From assembly GCA_963422685.1 (NCBI GenBank), contig OY730442.1, forward strand, positions 2,836,424 through 2,900,423: a stretch of 64,000 nucleotides of DNA, read 5' to 3'. Under the pieces are notes generated by a model. The model searched no databases and had not been told where the DNA came from. It worked only from the letters and a program-made list of their open reading frames with translations. The stretch is from Spongiihabitans sp963422685 (GTDB lineage: Bacteria > Pseudomonadota > Gammaproteobacteria > Arenicellales > Poriferihabitantaceae). The position numbers were made by a program, and so were the translations under genes. Shown here piece after piece: positions 36,712 to 46,282 of the stretch. Position 1 is the stretch's first letter. Every line of letters starts with the position of its first letter.

Positions 36712-37269
36712 GAGTGCATTCGTCATTCTGAGTATAAAGATAGGAAATCGTTCTTTCCCGTTTTAATGCACTCGTTCGGTGAAAATGCGTGCCCTGTTCG
36801 TTTTCACCCTCAAATGTTATGCGACTTTGCTACGGTTGAAGAGTTTGCGCAAAATCTACTTAAGGAGTTTGAGCAATAGATTGAACCCACATTACTTTGA
36901 GATTAGCGGAGTTATCGCTTGCTCCAAACTTATACGCCCTTGCGCTACGCAAGGCCGGCGCGAGTCCGAAGGCGCGAGACAAATACGGCCAAATTCCATT
37001 CGACTATGCACGGCACCCGAAGTCCACTGGCGGCTTCGCGATACTCGGTTCTGGCGGCGAAACGGTTCCGCCCGATGTCATCGGCCATGCCGACTATTCC
37101 AGCACGACAGAGACCTGAGGGCGGGGAGTTGGCCATACCGACCGGGCAGACACCGGGTTATTGGTTCTTGAGGTATGAACCAATCCGTGCAGAGGCAATG
37201 CCCGATCCTGTTTAGATTACTATAGTCATACCTTGTATTTAATCCGCTATATTGGTAATCTCCGTTTTA
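36712..37269. other. Gap with inverted repeats and an ankyrin-like fragment
   Basis: About 560 bases before the TPP riboswitch. GAGTGCATT (36712-36720) and AATGCACTC (36765-36773) form an inverted pair, and GGTGAAAA with TTTTCACC forms another just after. The only protein-like piece is the ankyrin-type fragment annotated separately. The promoter of the thiamine operon should lie near the end of this stretch, around the TATATT at about 37247. Confidence 0.4.
36897..37118 (+). pseudogene. Ankyrin-repeat gene fragment
   Basis: The frame contains ALRKAGASPKARDKYGQIPFDY, cut here to its core: a loop with ASPKARDKYGQIPFDYA, the beta-turn and first helix of an ankyrin repeat. Only one repeat is present, no normal start was found and the frame ends at 37118, so it looks like the 3' remnant of a longer gene. 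Confidence rests on a single motif. Confidence 0.4.
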
Positions 37270-37347
37270 CCGTTGGGGTGCCGTGAGGCTGAGAAGCGAA
37301 AGCTGACCCATCGAACCTGCACCGGATAATGCCGGCGAAGGAAACGG
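37270..37347 (+). promoter_or_regulatory. TPP riboswitch (THI element)
   Basis: The closing helix CCGTT (37270-37274) pairs with AACGG (37343-37347). Inside are the conserved pieces GGGGTGCC, GGCTGAGA, ACCC, GAACCTG and CCGGATAATGCCGGCGAAGGA that bind thiamine pyrophosphate. It lies 66 bases upstream of thiD and should switch the operon off when TPP is plentiful. A weak stem, AAACC with GGTTT followed by a T-run (37364-37387), may be the terminator controlled by the switch. Confidence 0.95.
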
Positions 37348-37413
37348 CTTTGCTCACCTGTCGAAACCTGGGCTCAACTGGTTTTTTCGCCGAATTAGAT
37401 GCGAGACTAACCG

Positions 37414-38250
37414 TTGACAATTTCAGAAAAACCCATTGCAACCTGTCCCCCCGCCGCGCTGACTATCGCCGGGTCAGACAGCGGTGGCGGCGCGGGAATT
37501 CAGGCTGACGTGAAAACTTTTTCGGCGCTAGGGGTGTATGCGGCCAGCGTAATTACCGCAGTCACGGCGCAAAATACCTGTTCGGTGAACGCAGTGCATG
37601 TTATACCCCCCGCTATGGTGCGGACGCAAATACGAACGGTGTTTGAAGACCTGGATATAGCTGCGATAAAGATCGGCATGTTGCCATCTGCCGATGTTAT
37701 AAAAATCGTCGCGGATGAACTGCAAGACTGCCACATACCCATCGTGCTTGACCCGGTCATGGTGGCCAAGTCTGGAGACACCTTGCTGCCGCGCAACGCA
37801 GTCCGCAGCCTGAAAAATTTACTGCTGCCGCAAGCGACACTATTGACGCCCAATCTGCCGGAAGCCGGTGCGCTGCTGGCCTGTGGGCAGGCCATAGACG
37901 AACTGGCGATGCAGCGACAAGGTGAAACCTTGGTGGCGCTGGGCGCGAATGCGGTGTTGATGAAGGGCGGACATGGATCGGGCAGTGAATGTGTTGATTT
38001 GCTGATTACAGAAAACTTCCCCGCGCTCCGACTTCAGGCTAAACGCATAGCAACCTCCAATACCCACGGCACAGGCTGCACTTTGTCTTCCGCTGTTGCT
38101 GCAAATTTAGCCAAAGGCATGCCTTTACCCGACGCTGTGCACGCAGCTCACCGCTATCTTCATCAAGCCATTCGTGCAGCAGATCAGCTTGTCATTGGAC
38201 ATGGCCATGGTCCGGTTCATCACTTTCATAATTTCTGGATAATTCAATGA
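37414..38250 (+). CDS. thiD: Hydroxymethylpyrimidine/phosphomethylpyrimidine kinase
   Basis: Phosphorylates HMP and HMP-P to HMP-PP for thiamine synthesis. The 278-residue protein has the ribokinase-fold start LTIAGSDSGGGAGIQADVKT, the substrate region TPNLPEA and the catalytic THGTGCTLSSAVAANLA (about residues 218-234). The start is TTG at 37414, with no ATG nearby. The stop overlaps the thiO start by four bases. It is the first gene under the TPP riboswitch. Confidence 0.95.
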   Translation: MTISEKPIATCPPAALTIAGSDSGGGAGIQADVKTFSALGVYAASVITAVTAQNTCSVNAVHVIPPAMVRTQIRTVFEDLDIAAIKIGMLPSADVIKIVADELQDCHIPIVLDPVMVAKSGDTLLPRNAVRSLKNLLLPQATLLTPNLPEAGALLACGQAIDELAMQRQGETLVALGANAVLMKGGHGSGSECVDLLITENFPALRLQAKRIATSNTHGTGCTLSSAVAANLAKGMPLPDAVHAAHRYLHQAIRAADQLVIGHGHGPVHHFHNFWIIQ

Positions 38251-39248
38251 ACGTGGCAATTGTTGGTGCCGGGGTAGCCGGGCTTAGCTGTGCCTGCGAG
38301 CTGGTGGACCGGGGGGTGTCGGTAACCGTTTATGAACAGTCTGACTCTCTGGGAGGCAGCGCCTGCTCCTGGTATGCTGGAGGAATGCTGGCTCCCTGGT
38401 GTGAGCGGGAAAACACTGAGCAGATTGTGGTTGAGCTCGGGCAGCAGGCGTTGCCCTGGTGGCAGGCCCATGTCGATTGTGCGCGACAACGGGGGAGTCT
38501 GGTTTTAGCGATGCGACGTGACAAACCCGAGTTGATTCGATATGCGCGTTTAACCCAAACTCATGAATGGCTGAATGGCGATCAAATTACCAGACTTGAA
38601 CCGGATTTAATCAATCGCTTTGAGCAAGGGTTATTTTTTCCTGAAGAAGGCCATCTTGATCCTTGTCAGGCGCTCATACAATTGGCAGACTATCTGACCC
38701 GCCGAAATACACCAATACAGTTTGGTCAAGCCGTCGCGCCCCAGGACTGTGACGCTGACCGGGTTATTGACTGTCGTGGTTACGCCGCTCAGGATCATCT
38801 GACACAGTTGCGCGGCGTGAAAGGCGAGATGCTGCTGCTAAAAACCACTGAAATACAACTTTCCCGCCCAGTGCGACTGTTGCATCCACGCTATCCGGTC
38901 TACATCGTGCCCCGGTCCGGGAACATATTCATGCTGGGCGCAACCCAGATTGAGAATGACGAACGAAATACTATTCGAGTGCTGTCAATGCTGGAGCTGT
39001 TGAGTACAGCTTATGCCTTGCATCCTGGGTTCGGCGAGGCAGAAATTGTTGAAATCGGCACCGGTGTCCGCCCTGCGTTTTATGATAATTTGCCCGGCCT
39101 GATGCGCAGCGGCAAGGTTTTGTATGTCAATGGGTTATTCCGGCATGGGTTTTTGTTGGGCCCTGCGATGGCTATTCAAACAGCGAATGCTGTGGTTAAT
39201 GAACGCATGTTTATGGCATTGGATCAATGTGAACCGTCATGCGCATAA
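38247..39248 (+). CDS. thiO: Glycine oxidase ThiO
   Basis: FAD enzyme that oxidises glycine to the imine (dehydroglycine) needed by ThiG. The 333-residue protein has the FAD-binding VAIVGAGVAGLSCACEL (residues 3-19) and, near the end, TGVRPAFYDNLPG and NGLFRHGFLLGPAMA, which match the DAO family C-terminus. Presence of thiO rather than thiH indicates an oxygen-dependent route. It overlaps thiD (ATGA) and the thiS start by about ten bases. Confidence 0.93.
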   Translation: MNVAIVGAGVAGLSCACELVDRGVSVTVYEQSDSLGGSACSWYAGGMLAPWCERENTEQIVVELGQQALPWWQAHVDCARQRGSLVLAMRRDKPELIRYARLTQTHEWLNGDQITRLEPDLINRFEQGLFFPEEGHLDPCQALIQLADYLTRRNTPIQFGQAVAPQDCDADRVIDCRGYAAQDHLTQLRGVKGEMLLLKTTEIQLSRPVRLLHPRYPVYIVPRSGNIFMLGATQIENDERNTIRVLSMLELLSTAYALHPGFGEAEIVEIGTGVRPAFYDNLPGLMRSGKVLYVNGLFRHGFLLGPAMAIQTANAVVNERMFMALDQCEPSCA

Positions 39249-39436
39249 TATTGAATGGCGATCAATGTGAGGTGACCGCAACCACCCTTGCACAAATCCT
39301 GTTGGAGCAAGGTCATAAAACTGATGCGATTGCTACGGCTGTGAATGGCGTATTTGTGCATAAACACCGTCGCGCTGAGCTCTTCTTGAAAGAAGGGGAT
39401 CGACTGGAAATTGTGGCGCCGATGCAAGGCGGGTAA
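39239..39436 (+). CDS. thiS: Sulfur carrier protein ThiS
   Basis: A 65-residue ubiquitin-like carrier. It starts MRIILNGD and ends VAPMQGG, where the terminal Gly-Gly is the site of adenylation and thiocarboxylate formation. Size and position between thiO and thiG confirm the call. thiF is not in the window. Confidence 0.95.
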   Translation: MRIILNGDQCEVTATTLAQILLEQGHKTDAIATAVNGVFVHKHRRAELFLKEGDRLEIVAPMQGG

Positions 39437-39440
39437 GCAA

Positions 39441-40214
39441 ATGGTTGAATTTTACGGAACCCGGATTGATAACCCGCTGCTGCTCGGCACGGCTCGCTAT
39501 CCGTCGCCATCCGTGTTAGCGGCGTCCGTAAAACAGTCCGGTGTAAACGTTGTAACGGTTTCACTTAGACGCGAAGCCGGTGCCAACGGAGTGGGTCAAA
39601 AGTTTTGGGATTTAATAAAAGCACTGAACGTCAGGGTGCTGCCGAATACCGCTTCGTGCTATACCGTCAAAGAAGCCGTGATCACGGCGCAAATGGCCAG
39701 AGAAGTATTCGCCACCAACTGGATCAAACTCGAAGTCATTGGTCATTCGGATACGTTGCAGCCCGACGTGTTCAGTCTGGTTGAAGCCGCGCGAATATTG
39801 AACGAAGAAGGATTTGAGGTTTTTCCTTATACTACGGAAGACTTGGTGGTGGCGGATAAATTGGTGCAGGTCGGTTGTCAAGTTCTGATGCCGTGGGGCT
39901 CTCCTATCGGGTCAGGACGCGGTCTGAGTAATCCCTATGGGCTGAGAAGTCTGCGGGCGCATTTTAAAGATCTGACGATTGTGATTGATGCCGGGATTGG
40001 CCTGCCTTCACATGCTGCGCATGCCATGGAACTGGGCTGCGACGCGGTATTGTTAAATACCGCCGTTGCCAAAGCAGGGAACCCGGTCACCATGGCCATG
40101 GCTTTTGCAGATGCGGTTGCGGCTGGAAGAATGGCCTACCTTGCTCAGCCGATTGAACAGACTGATATGGCGCATCCATCCACGCCAGTTATCGGCAAGG
40201 CATTTTTGGCATGA
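39441..40214 (+). CDS. thiG: Thiazole synthase
   Basis: Forms the thiazole ring from deoxyxylulose phosphate, dehydroglycine and ThiS thiocarboxylate. I start at ATG 39441 (MVEFYGTRIDNPLLLGT), 257 residues; the upstream in-frame start would run into thiS. The catalytic Lys sits in NWIKLEVIG (about residue 97), and phosphate-binding loops LMPWGSPIGSGRGL and VLLNTAVAKAGNP are present. Confidence 0.96.
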   Translation: MVEFYGTRIDNPLLLGTARYPSPSVLAASVKQSGVNVVTVSLRREAGANGVGQKFWDLIKALNVRVLPNTASCYTVKEAVITAQMAREVFATNWIKLEVIGHSDTLQPDVFSLVEAARILNEEGFEVFPYTTEDLVVADKLVQVGCQVLMPWGSPIGSGRGLSNPYGLRSLRAHFKDLTIVIDAGIGLPSHAAHAMELGCDAVLLNTAVAKAGNPVTMAMAFADAVAAGRMAYLAQPIEQTDMAHPSTPVIGKAFLA

Positions 40215-40840
40215 GTCTGGATCCATTTTATCCCATCTTTGACCGCAGTGAATGGCTGTCGCGTTTATTACCATTGGGAATCAGATTGACCCAATTGCGA
40301 ATCAAGAATCTGCCGGAACAGCGGTTACGCCGGGAAATACAAACGGCTAAACGGTTGACAGCGGCATTTAACTGTCAGTTGGTAATCAATGATTATTGGC
40401 AGTTAGCCATGGAACTCGGCTGCGATTATGTGCATCTGGGCCAGCAGGACCTGGATGATGCCGATCTCGCCGGGTTAAAAAATGCCAGAATAAAAATCGG
40501 CATCAGCACCCACAGCGAAGCCGAACTTGAGCGTGCGCTGGCGTTACAACCGGACTATATCGCGCTGGGACCGGTTTATCCCACTATTCTAAAAAAGATG
40601 GTCTGGGAACCGCAGGGACTTAAACGGATAACACAATGGAAAAAACGTATCGGCGATATTCCGCTAATCGGTATCGGCGGATTGAATCTGGAGCGTGCAG
40701 CAGTCGTACTGGAAGCCGGTGCCGATGTGGTTTCCATGGTGACCGACATTACTCTTGACCCGCACCCCGAAGCCCGGGTTATGCGCTGGCTTGAGCGTAC
40801 TTCAATTTATCGCCGACATAGACAAGACAAAAACCTTTAA
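40211..40840 (+). CDS. thiE: Thiamine-phosphate synthase
   Basis: Joins HMP-PP and the thiazole phosphate to thiamine phosphate. The 209-residue TIM-barrel protein has LTQLRIKN, VINDYWQLAMELGCDYVHLGQQD and IALGPVYPT, with the phosphate-binding GIGGLNLE (about residues 156-163). The start overlaps the thiG stop by four bases. Confidence 0.95.
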   Translation: MSLDPFYPIFDRSEWLSRLLPLGIRLTQLRIKNLPEQRLRREIQTAKRLTAAFNCQLVINDYWQLAMELGCDYVHLGQQDLDDADLAGLKNARIKIGISTHSEAELERALALQPDYIALGPVYPTILKKMVWEPQGLKRITQWKKRIGDIPLIGIGGLNLERAAVVLEAGADVVSMVTDITLDPHPEARVMRWLERTSIYRRHRQDKNL

Positions 40841-40857
40841 CTTTTAGCAACGTGATT

Positions 40858-41793
40858 ATGAAAACTCTATTTTTTACCCTGTTACTGGCTTTTATCAGCC
40901 AATCCTTCGCAGCTGACAAACTTACCCTGATTCTCGACTGGTATATCAATCCTGATCATGGCCCCATCATTATTGCCCAAGAGAACGGATATTTCACCGA
41001 GCAGGGATTGGAGGTGGAGATTATTCCACCCGCCGACCCGGCAGATCCACCGAAACTGGTGGCGGCCGGTAAAGCGGATTTGGCGGTGTCGTATCAGCCT
41101 CAACTGCATTTGCAGGTACACGCAGGGCTGCCCTTGATTCGTGTCGGTACGCTGGTGGCGACGCCGCTGAACTGTCTGCTTGTGCTTGCCGACGGCCCGA
41201 TCAAAAGCATCGCCGACCTGGACGGGAAGAAAGTGGGTTTTTCTGTGGCCGGCGTGGAAGAGGCATTACTCACCGCAATATTAAAACCGCATGATTTAAG
41301 CCTCAGCCAGATTGAACTGGTCAATGTGAACTGGTCGTTGTCACCAGCGCTGATGTCCGGGCAGGTGGATGCGGTGATCGGCGCATTTCGCAATTTTGAA
41401 TTGAATCAAATGGATATTGAAGGCGTGCCCGGTCAATGTTTTTATCTGGAAGAAGAGGGATTGCCGTCTTACGATGAGCTGATTTATATCGCTCACTCAA
41501 AAAATATGGACAAGAGTAAAATCGCACGTTTTCTGGCCGCGACCGAAAAGGCCGCGCAGTTTATCGTCAATCATCCTGGGCAAAGCTGGGAAATATTTTC
41601 CGCTACGTCCAATGAGTTGCAGGATGAATTGAATCTGCGCGCCTGGGGCGATACGCTGCCGCGATTCGCGTTACGGCCCTCGGCGTTCGACGCCATTCGC
41701 TATCGAAGATTTGAAAATTTTCTGCGGGAATCTGGCTTGGTCCAGGGGCAGGTCACCCTGGATCAACTCGCTATTGATGTGAGTGCGCAATAG
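40858..41793 (+). CDS. thiY: ThiY-type pyrimidine-precursor binding protein
   Basis: Periplasmic binding protein of the NMT1/THI5-like family that captures formylaminopyrimidine or HMP precursors. ATG 40858 gives a signal peptide MKTLFFTLLLAFISQSFA; a GTG six bases upstream is less likely. The mature start KLTLILDWYINPDHGPII and the later NWSLSPALMSGQVDAVIGA match the family. Lying directly after thiE under the same riboswitch, with ATPase and permease genes following, it belongs to a ThiXYZ importer. Confidence 0.9.
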   Translation: MKTLFFTLLLAFISQSFAADKLTLILDWYINPDHGPIIIAQENGYFTEQGLEVEIIPPADPADPPKLVAAGKADLAVSYQPQLHLQVHAGLPLIRVGTLVATPLNCLLVLADGPIKSIADLDGKKVGFSVAGVEEALLTAILKPHDLSLSQIELVNVNWSLSPALMSGQVDAVIGAFRNFELNQMDIEGVPGQCFYLEEEGLPSYDELIYIAHSKNMDKSKIARFLAATEKAAQFIVNHPGQSWEIFSATSNELQDELNLRAWGDTLPRFALRPSAFDAIRYRRFENFLRESGLVQGQVTLDQLAIDVSAQ

Positions 41794-41941
41794 CCGTGAT
41801 TGAGCAGGTTTGGATAAACCGGGCGATAATGCTGAAACAACCCGGTGTCGGCGGCGAAACTGCAACAAAACCTACGGCAGGTGGGTCTAGCCATCGGCGC
41901 AACGAGAAGAGGATAAGGCGCCGCAGATTCCGGTCAGCCCG

Positions 41942-42667
41942 ATGACGAGCGGCGTGGGTGTGCGCTTGTCCGGCACAGTTTTGCATGGCGACCAGTGTTT
42001 ATTTGCAGGGTTATCGCTGGAATTAACCGCGCAGCAATGGACCTGTTTACTTGGACCATCCGGGGTAGGGAAGTCAACTCTGCTGCGTTTGCTCGCCGGG
42101 CTTTCCAGCGGCGGCGAATTTAGCGGAAAAATAGTCGCAGACGACGGACTTTGCGTTACAGATCGAATCGCTTATATGGCACAGCGGGATTTGTTATTTC
42201 CGTGGCTGAATGTAAAGCAGAATGTCATGCTGGGGCAGCGGCTCAGAGCGACGACCACGGATGGTGCACGGGCAGACGCGCTGATTCGGCAAGTGGGGTT
42301 GGCGGAACATATCGATAAACGACCGCATCAATTATCTGGCGGCATGCGGCAACGGGCGGCATTGGCGCGCACCTTGATGGAAGACACTCCGATTGTATTA
42401 CTGGACGAACCGTTTTCAGCGCTGGATGCACGCAGCCGCAGTGATATGCAGGAATTGGCATTTGCCGTTTTGCAAGGAAAAACCGTATTGCTGGTCACCC
42501 ATGATCCCGCTGAAGCGGTGCGATTGTCGCATCATCTGTATTTAATGTCGGGGCAGGGCCTGGTTGCGCAGACGATAAAGACGGCGGCGCCTATTCGTGC
42601 CGTGGATGACCCGGCAACGCTCAAGGCGCAGGCAGATTTGCTGCTGACTTTGAAAAGCGGTATCTAG
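41942..42667 (+). CDS. thiZ: ABC transporter ATP-binding protein (ThiZ-type)
   Basis: ATPase of the pyrimidine-precursor importer, 241 residues. It shows Walker A GPSGVGKST, signature QLSGGMRQRAALARTL, Walker B IVLLDEPFSALD and VTHDPAEAV. The gap of 148 bases to thiY contains no supported gene. The permease starts two bases after its stop codon. Confidence 0.9.
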   Translation: MTSGVGVRLSGTVLHGDQCLFAGLSLELTAQQWTCLLGPSGVGKSTLLRLLAGLSSGGEFSGKIVADDGLCVTDRIAYMAQRDLLFPWLNVKQNVMLGQRLRATTTDGARADALIRQVGLAEHIDKRPHQLSGGMRQRAALARTLMEDTPIVLLDEPFSALDARSRSDMQELAFAVLQGKTVLLVTHDPAEAVRLSHHLYLMSGQGLVAQTIKTAAPIRAVDDPATLKAQADLLLTLKSGI

Positions 42668-42669
42668 CC

Positions 42670-43437
42670 ATGCAATCGGAACGAATTGATGGTGCGACAA
42701 AAACCAGGGCGGTGGACCTGGGTGTTTCGATCGTGCTGATTCTGATCGTCTGGCAAATTATGGTCTGGATAACGGCGGTTCCGCCGTATATTTTGCCCGG
42801 ACCGATACGGGTGTTTAATGCATTCATGAATAACGCTGAATTGATAACGCAGCATGGGCTGGTTACGGCCACAGAAGTGTTAATTGGTCTGGTGATCGGC
42901 ACCACTTTCGGCGCACTTACCGCGTTGTATATGATGATTTCAAATACAGCCAGGCGATTTGTCATGCCTGTGCTGGTGCTGAGTCAAACGGTTCCGGTAT
43001 TTGCACTGGCGCCAATGCTGACCCTTTGGCTGGGGTATGGGCTGGGGTCAAAGATCGCCATGACTATTTTGATTATTTTCTTTCCGGTGGCCTCGACTTT
43101 TTATGACGGTCTGCGCACCACCCCAAACGGCTTTTTGGACCTGGCTCAAAGTATGCGCGCGACGCCATTACGAACGCTGGTTTATGTGCGGGTGCCCGCT
43201 GCGCTGCCGGCGCTGGCATCTGGACTGCGCCTGGCCGCGGTATACGCACCAATCGGCGCGGTAATCGGTGAATGGGTTGGTGCTTCCCGGGGGCTGGGTT
43301 ATTTGATGCTGTTGGCCAATGGCCGGGTAAAAATTGACCTGATGTTCGCGGCATTGATGGCATTGTGCGGGTTTACCATTTTATTGCGAGCGGTAATCGG
43401 CCGAATCTGCAATCGCATCAATCATTGGGCCGGATAG
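42670..43437 (+). CDS. thiX: ABC transporter permease (ThiX-type)
   Basis: Permease of the importer, 255 residues with about six membrane helices. The EAA-type loop LAQSMRATPLRTLVYVRVPAALP, here from LAQSMRATP onward (about residues 158-180), is present, as is the start IVWQIMVWITAVPPYILPGP typical of taurine/NMT1-type permeases. It is the last gene of the thiamine operon. Confidence 0.9.
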   Translation: MQSERIDGATKTRAVDLGVSIVLILIVWQIMVWITAVPPYILPGPIRVFNAFMNNAELITQHGLVTATEVLIGLVIGTTFGALTALYMMISNTARRFVMPVLVLSQTVPVFALAPMLTLWLGYGLGSKIAMTILIIFFPVASTFYDGLRTTPNGFLDLAQSMRATPLRTLVYVRVPAALPALASGLRLAAVYAPIGAVIGEWVGASRGLGYLMLLANGRVKIDLMFAALMALCGFTILLRAVIGRICNRINHWAG

Positions 43438-43901
43438 TTTCCGGTCACAGGGATAGTGCGTCGATTACACACAGGCCAGAAGTTCCGGGCAAATCCATGA
43501 ACGGCTTACATCTATAACGATTTACAATGGCCAGACTGAATGTGCTTCCATCACCAGCCGCTCCCTTCGCGATACTCTGGAGAGTGCATCTTCGGCAACT
43601 TGCTGACCCATTTTCGGAGTCCCGGAAGCTGCCTGGCCAGGTGTTTGAAATCTTCAAATCAAAATAATCATCGCTTTAAACATGGGTTCCTCGCAGATTT
43701 TGGGTCACGGCATAAGTATTACACGGGGCAATAACATTTATTAACTGGCCTAATCTGCCTATAATCCTGGTGCTCCTCTATAGTATGGAGAATATGGCAC
43801 TGTTGAGCTGGTTGCGACATCGCGGCTTGATAACATAACGCAAAATAATCCCGATCAAAACCCGTTAAATCCTGATTCAAATCCCGAGGCGAGAGATAAA
43901 A
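43438..43901. other. Intergenic region upstream of acs
   Basis: About 460 bases. Minus-strand frame 43445-43657 has no reliable family motif. No promoter with good spacing was identified for acs. Confidence 0.4.
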
Positions 43902-45839
43902 ATGTCAGAACATAAAGTGTACGACGTTGACAGCGATATGGCCGCTAATGCGCATATCACCAACCAGCAATATCTGCAAATGTACCAGCAGTCTTTAGAT
44001 GACCCGGAGGGGTTCTGGGCCGAGCAAGCCAGGCAGTTTGTGAGCTGGCATAAACCGTGGGATACGGTAATGGATGTGGATTATCACCAGGCGCAAATAA
44101 AATGGTTTGCCGGGGCCAGGCTGAATGTTTGTTATAACTGCGTGGATCGACACTTGGAAAATCGCGGTGACCAGGTGGCCATTCTCTGGGAATGCGATGA
44201 TCCTGAAGTAGATAAATCAATTACTTATAATCAATTATTCGAGTTGGTTAGTCGGTTTGGCAATGTGCTGAAATCCCGTGGCGTGAACAAAGGCGACCGG
44301 GTATCGATTTACATGCCGATGATTCCTGAAGCCGCAGTTGCCATGCTGGCCTGCGCTCGCATCGGCGCGGTGCATTCCGTTGTTTTTGGCGGGTTTTCTC
44401 CCGATGCGCTGCGCGACCGGATACTGGATTCTGATTGTCAGGTGGTCATTACTGCGGACCAGGGCCCGAGGGGAGGTAAAAATGTCCCGCTCAAGGAAAA
44501 CGTGGAGAAAGCGCTGGAGGACTGTCCCAATGTACATACCACCATCCTAGTGCAAAGAACCGGCAATCCGGTAACCGTCAGCACTGAACGGGATGTGTGG
44601 TATCACGAAGCCATGGAAGAGGCGTCCAGCGATTGTCCGCCTGAACAAATGGACGCTGAAGACCCCTTGTTTATTCTTTATACCTCCGGGTCCACCGGCA
44701 AACCAAAGGGGGTGCTGCACACCACCGGCGGATACCAGCTATACACGGCCATGACCCACAAATATGTTTTCGATTATCAGGACGCGGAGGTCTACTGGTG
44801 TACCGCTGACGTTGGCTGGGTAACCGGACATTCTTACATCGTATACGGCCCGCTGGCCAACGGCGCCATAACCATGATGTTTGAAGGCATTCCTACCTAT
44901 CCCGATGCGGGTCGCTTCTGGCAGGTGGTGGATAAACATCGGGTGAATATTTTTTATACCGCGCCCACCGCACTACGCGCATTGATGGGGCAGGGCGACG
45001 GGTGGGTCAGACACGCCAGCCGCCGCAGCTTAAGAATACTGGGTACCGTAGGCGAGCCGATCAACCCCGAAGCCTGGGAATGGTATTACCACATTGTAGG
45101 TGAGGGCCGATGCCCGGTGGTCGATACCTGGTGGCAAACAGAAACCGGCGGTATTTTAATAACGCCATTGCCCGGCGCAAGCAGGTTGAAACCGGGCTCT
45201 GCGACACGGCCATTTTTCGGTATACAGCCTGCTTTGATGGACTCGGAAGGCAATGAATTGGCAGGGGCAACTTCAGGCAACCTGGTTATCAAGCAATCCT
45301 GGCCAGGCCAGATGCGCACTGTATACGGCGACCACGACCGGTTTATCGAAACTTATTTCAAAACCTATCCGGGTTACTACACCACAGGCGATGGCGCGCG
45401 CCGGGATGAGGATGGGTTTTACTGGATAACCGGTCGTGTGGATGACGTGCTTAACGTCTCGGGCCACCGTATGGGCACCGCCGAAGTAGAAAGCGCGCTG
45501 GTGTTACATGCCGATGTCGCAGAGGCGGCGGTGGTGGGTTTTCCCCACGACATCAAAGGCCAGGGCATTTATGCCTACGTGACCTTAATGGTGGGCACAG
45601 AGCCTGCGCAAGAAATTCGCAATGAACTGCTGGCGCTGGTCAAAAAGGAAATCGGCGCAATCGCAAAACCGGATATTATTCAATGGGCACCCGGATTGCC
45701 GAAGACGCGGTCAGGCAAAATAATGCGCAGGATTTTGCGCAAAATTGCCGCAAATGAGCTCGATAATCTGGGTGACACCAGCACATTGGCGGACCCCGGC
45801 GTGGTTGAAGAACTGATAGCGAACCGGGCAGCGGCCTGA
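43902..45839 (+). CDS. acs: Acetyl-CoA synthetase
   Basis: Makes acetyl-CoA from acetate, CoA and ATP. The 645-residue protein has the AMP-binding motif LFILYTSGSTGKPKGVLHT (about residues 255-273), the acetate-pocket region WWQTETGG and the C-terminal PKTRSGKIMRRILRKIA, whose Lys after SG is the acetylation-regulated catalytic residue. Length is typical. It is preceded by GCGAGAGA as ribosome-binding site. It stands alone. Confidence 0.97.
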   Translation: MSEHKVYDVDSDMAANAHITNQQYLQMYQQSLDDPEGFWAEQARQFVSWHKPWDTVMDVDYHQAQIKWFAGARLNVCYNCVDRHLENRGDQVAILWECDDPEVDKSITYNQLFELVSRFGNVLKSRGVNKGDRVSIYMPMIPEAAVAMLACARIGAVHSVVFGGFSPDALRDRILDSDCQVVITADQGPRGGKNVPLKENVEKALEDCPNVHTTILVQRTGNPVTVSTERDVWYHEAMEEASSDCPPEQMDAEDPLFILYTSGSTGKPKGVLHTTGGYQLYTAMTHKYVFDYQDAEVYWCTADVGWVTGHSYIVYGPLANGAITMMFEGIPTYPDAGRFWQVVDKHRVNIFYTAPTALRALMGQGDGWVRHASRRSLRILGTVGEPINPEAWEWYYHIVGEGRCPVVDTWWQTETGGILITPLPGASRLKPGSATRPFFGIQPALMDSEGNELAGATSGNLVIKQSWPGQMRTVYGDHDRFIETYFKTYPGYYTTGDGARRDEDGFYWITGRVDDVLNVSGHRMGTAEVESALVLHADVAEAAVVGFPHDIKGQGIYAYVTLMVGTEPAQEIRNELLALVKKEIGAIAKPDIIQWAPGLPKTRSGKIMRRILRKIAANELDNLGDTSTLADPGVVEELIANRAAA

Positions 45840-46282
45840 CCAACTGGCATGGAAAGTTGTCAGTTTGAATAACAGAACAAGAACATACCGATTACCCTAA
45901 AAGCGAAAACAAGCCATACCGACCCGGATAAACCAGAATCATTTGTTCAGGCGCTGCACGAAAACGAGGATTGATATCCGGGAATATCACTCACACTCCA
46001 ATCAAAGAATTTCTGCGCTAATCGAAAGCACCTTTCAGGATAAAAAAGTATTACAGCCGCAAGGATGCCATCTGGAAGGGTGATCGGCCAGGCGCAAACC
46101 AGGCGCAAATACGATGCTTGTTAGTGCCAATTCCGCTGACCCATGCCCACATCAACGATGATGATGTCGCGCTGATCGATATTAATTTACATAATATACC
46201 TTATGCGAAGTTAAAGTAATATCGATATAGTGAACAATAAAACGAATATTAATTATAGAAAACAATATGTTATAAGTTTTAT
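45840..46282. other. Intergenic stretch, no gene recognised
   Basis: About 440 bases between the convergent acs and cation-efflux genes. Small open pieces carry no family motif. The last 100 bases are very AT-rich. Confidence 0.4.

Noticed and set aside
36500..36840. Integron-like gene cassette around the 62-residue membrane protein
   Set aside because: TAACATTCG and GTTATGCG recall attC ends and inverted repeats are nearby, but the core sites do not fit the attC consensus and no integrase is visible.
41794..41941. Small gene between thiY and thiZ
   Set aside because: A short Arg-rich frame exists but has no conserved motif and no clear ribosome-binding site.
43445..43657. Possible VapC-type toxin remnant upstream of acs on the minus strand
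   Set aside because: Only a loose Gly/Lys pattern resembles the VapC C-terminus and needs several frame changes; no PIN-domain Asp residues can be placed.
43796..43820. TGGCAC followed by TTGC before acs, resembling a sigma-54 promoter
   Set aside because: The spacing between the two elements is about six bases too long for a -24/-12 promoter.
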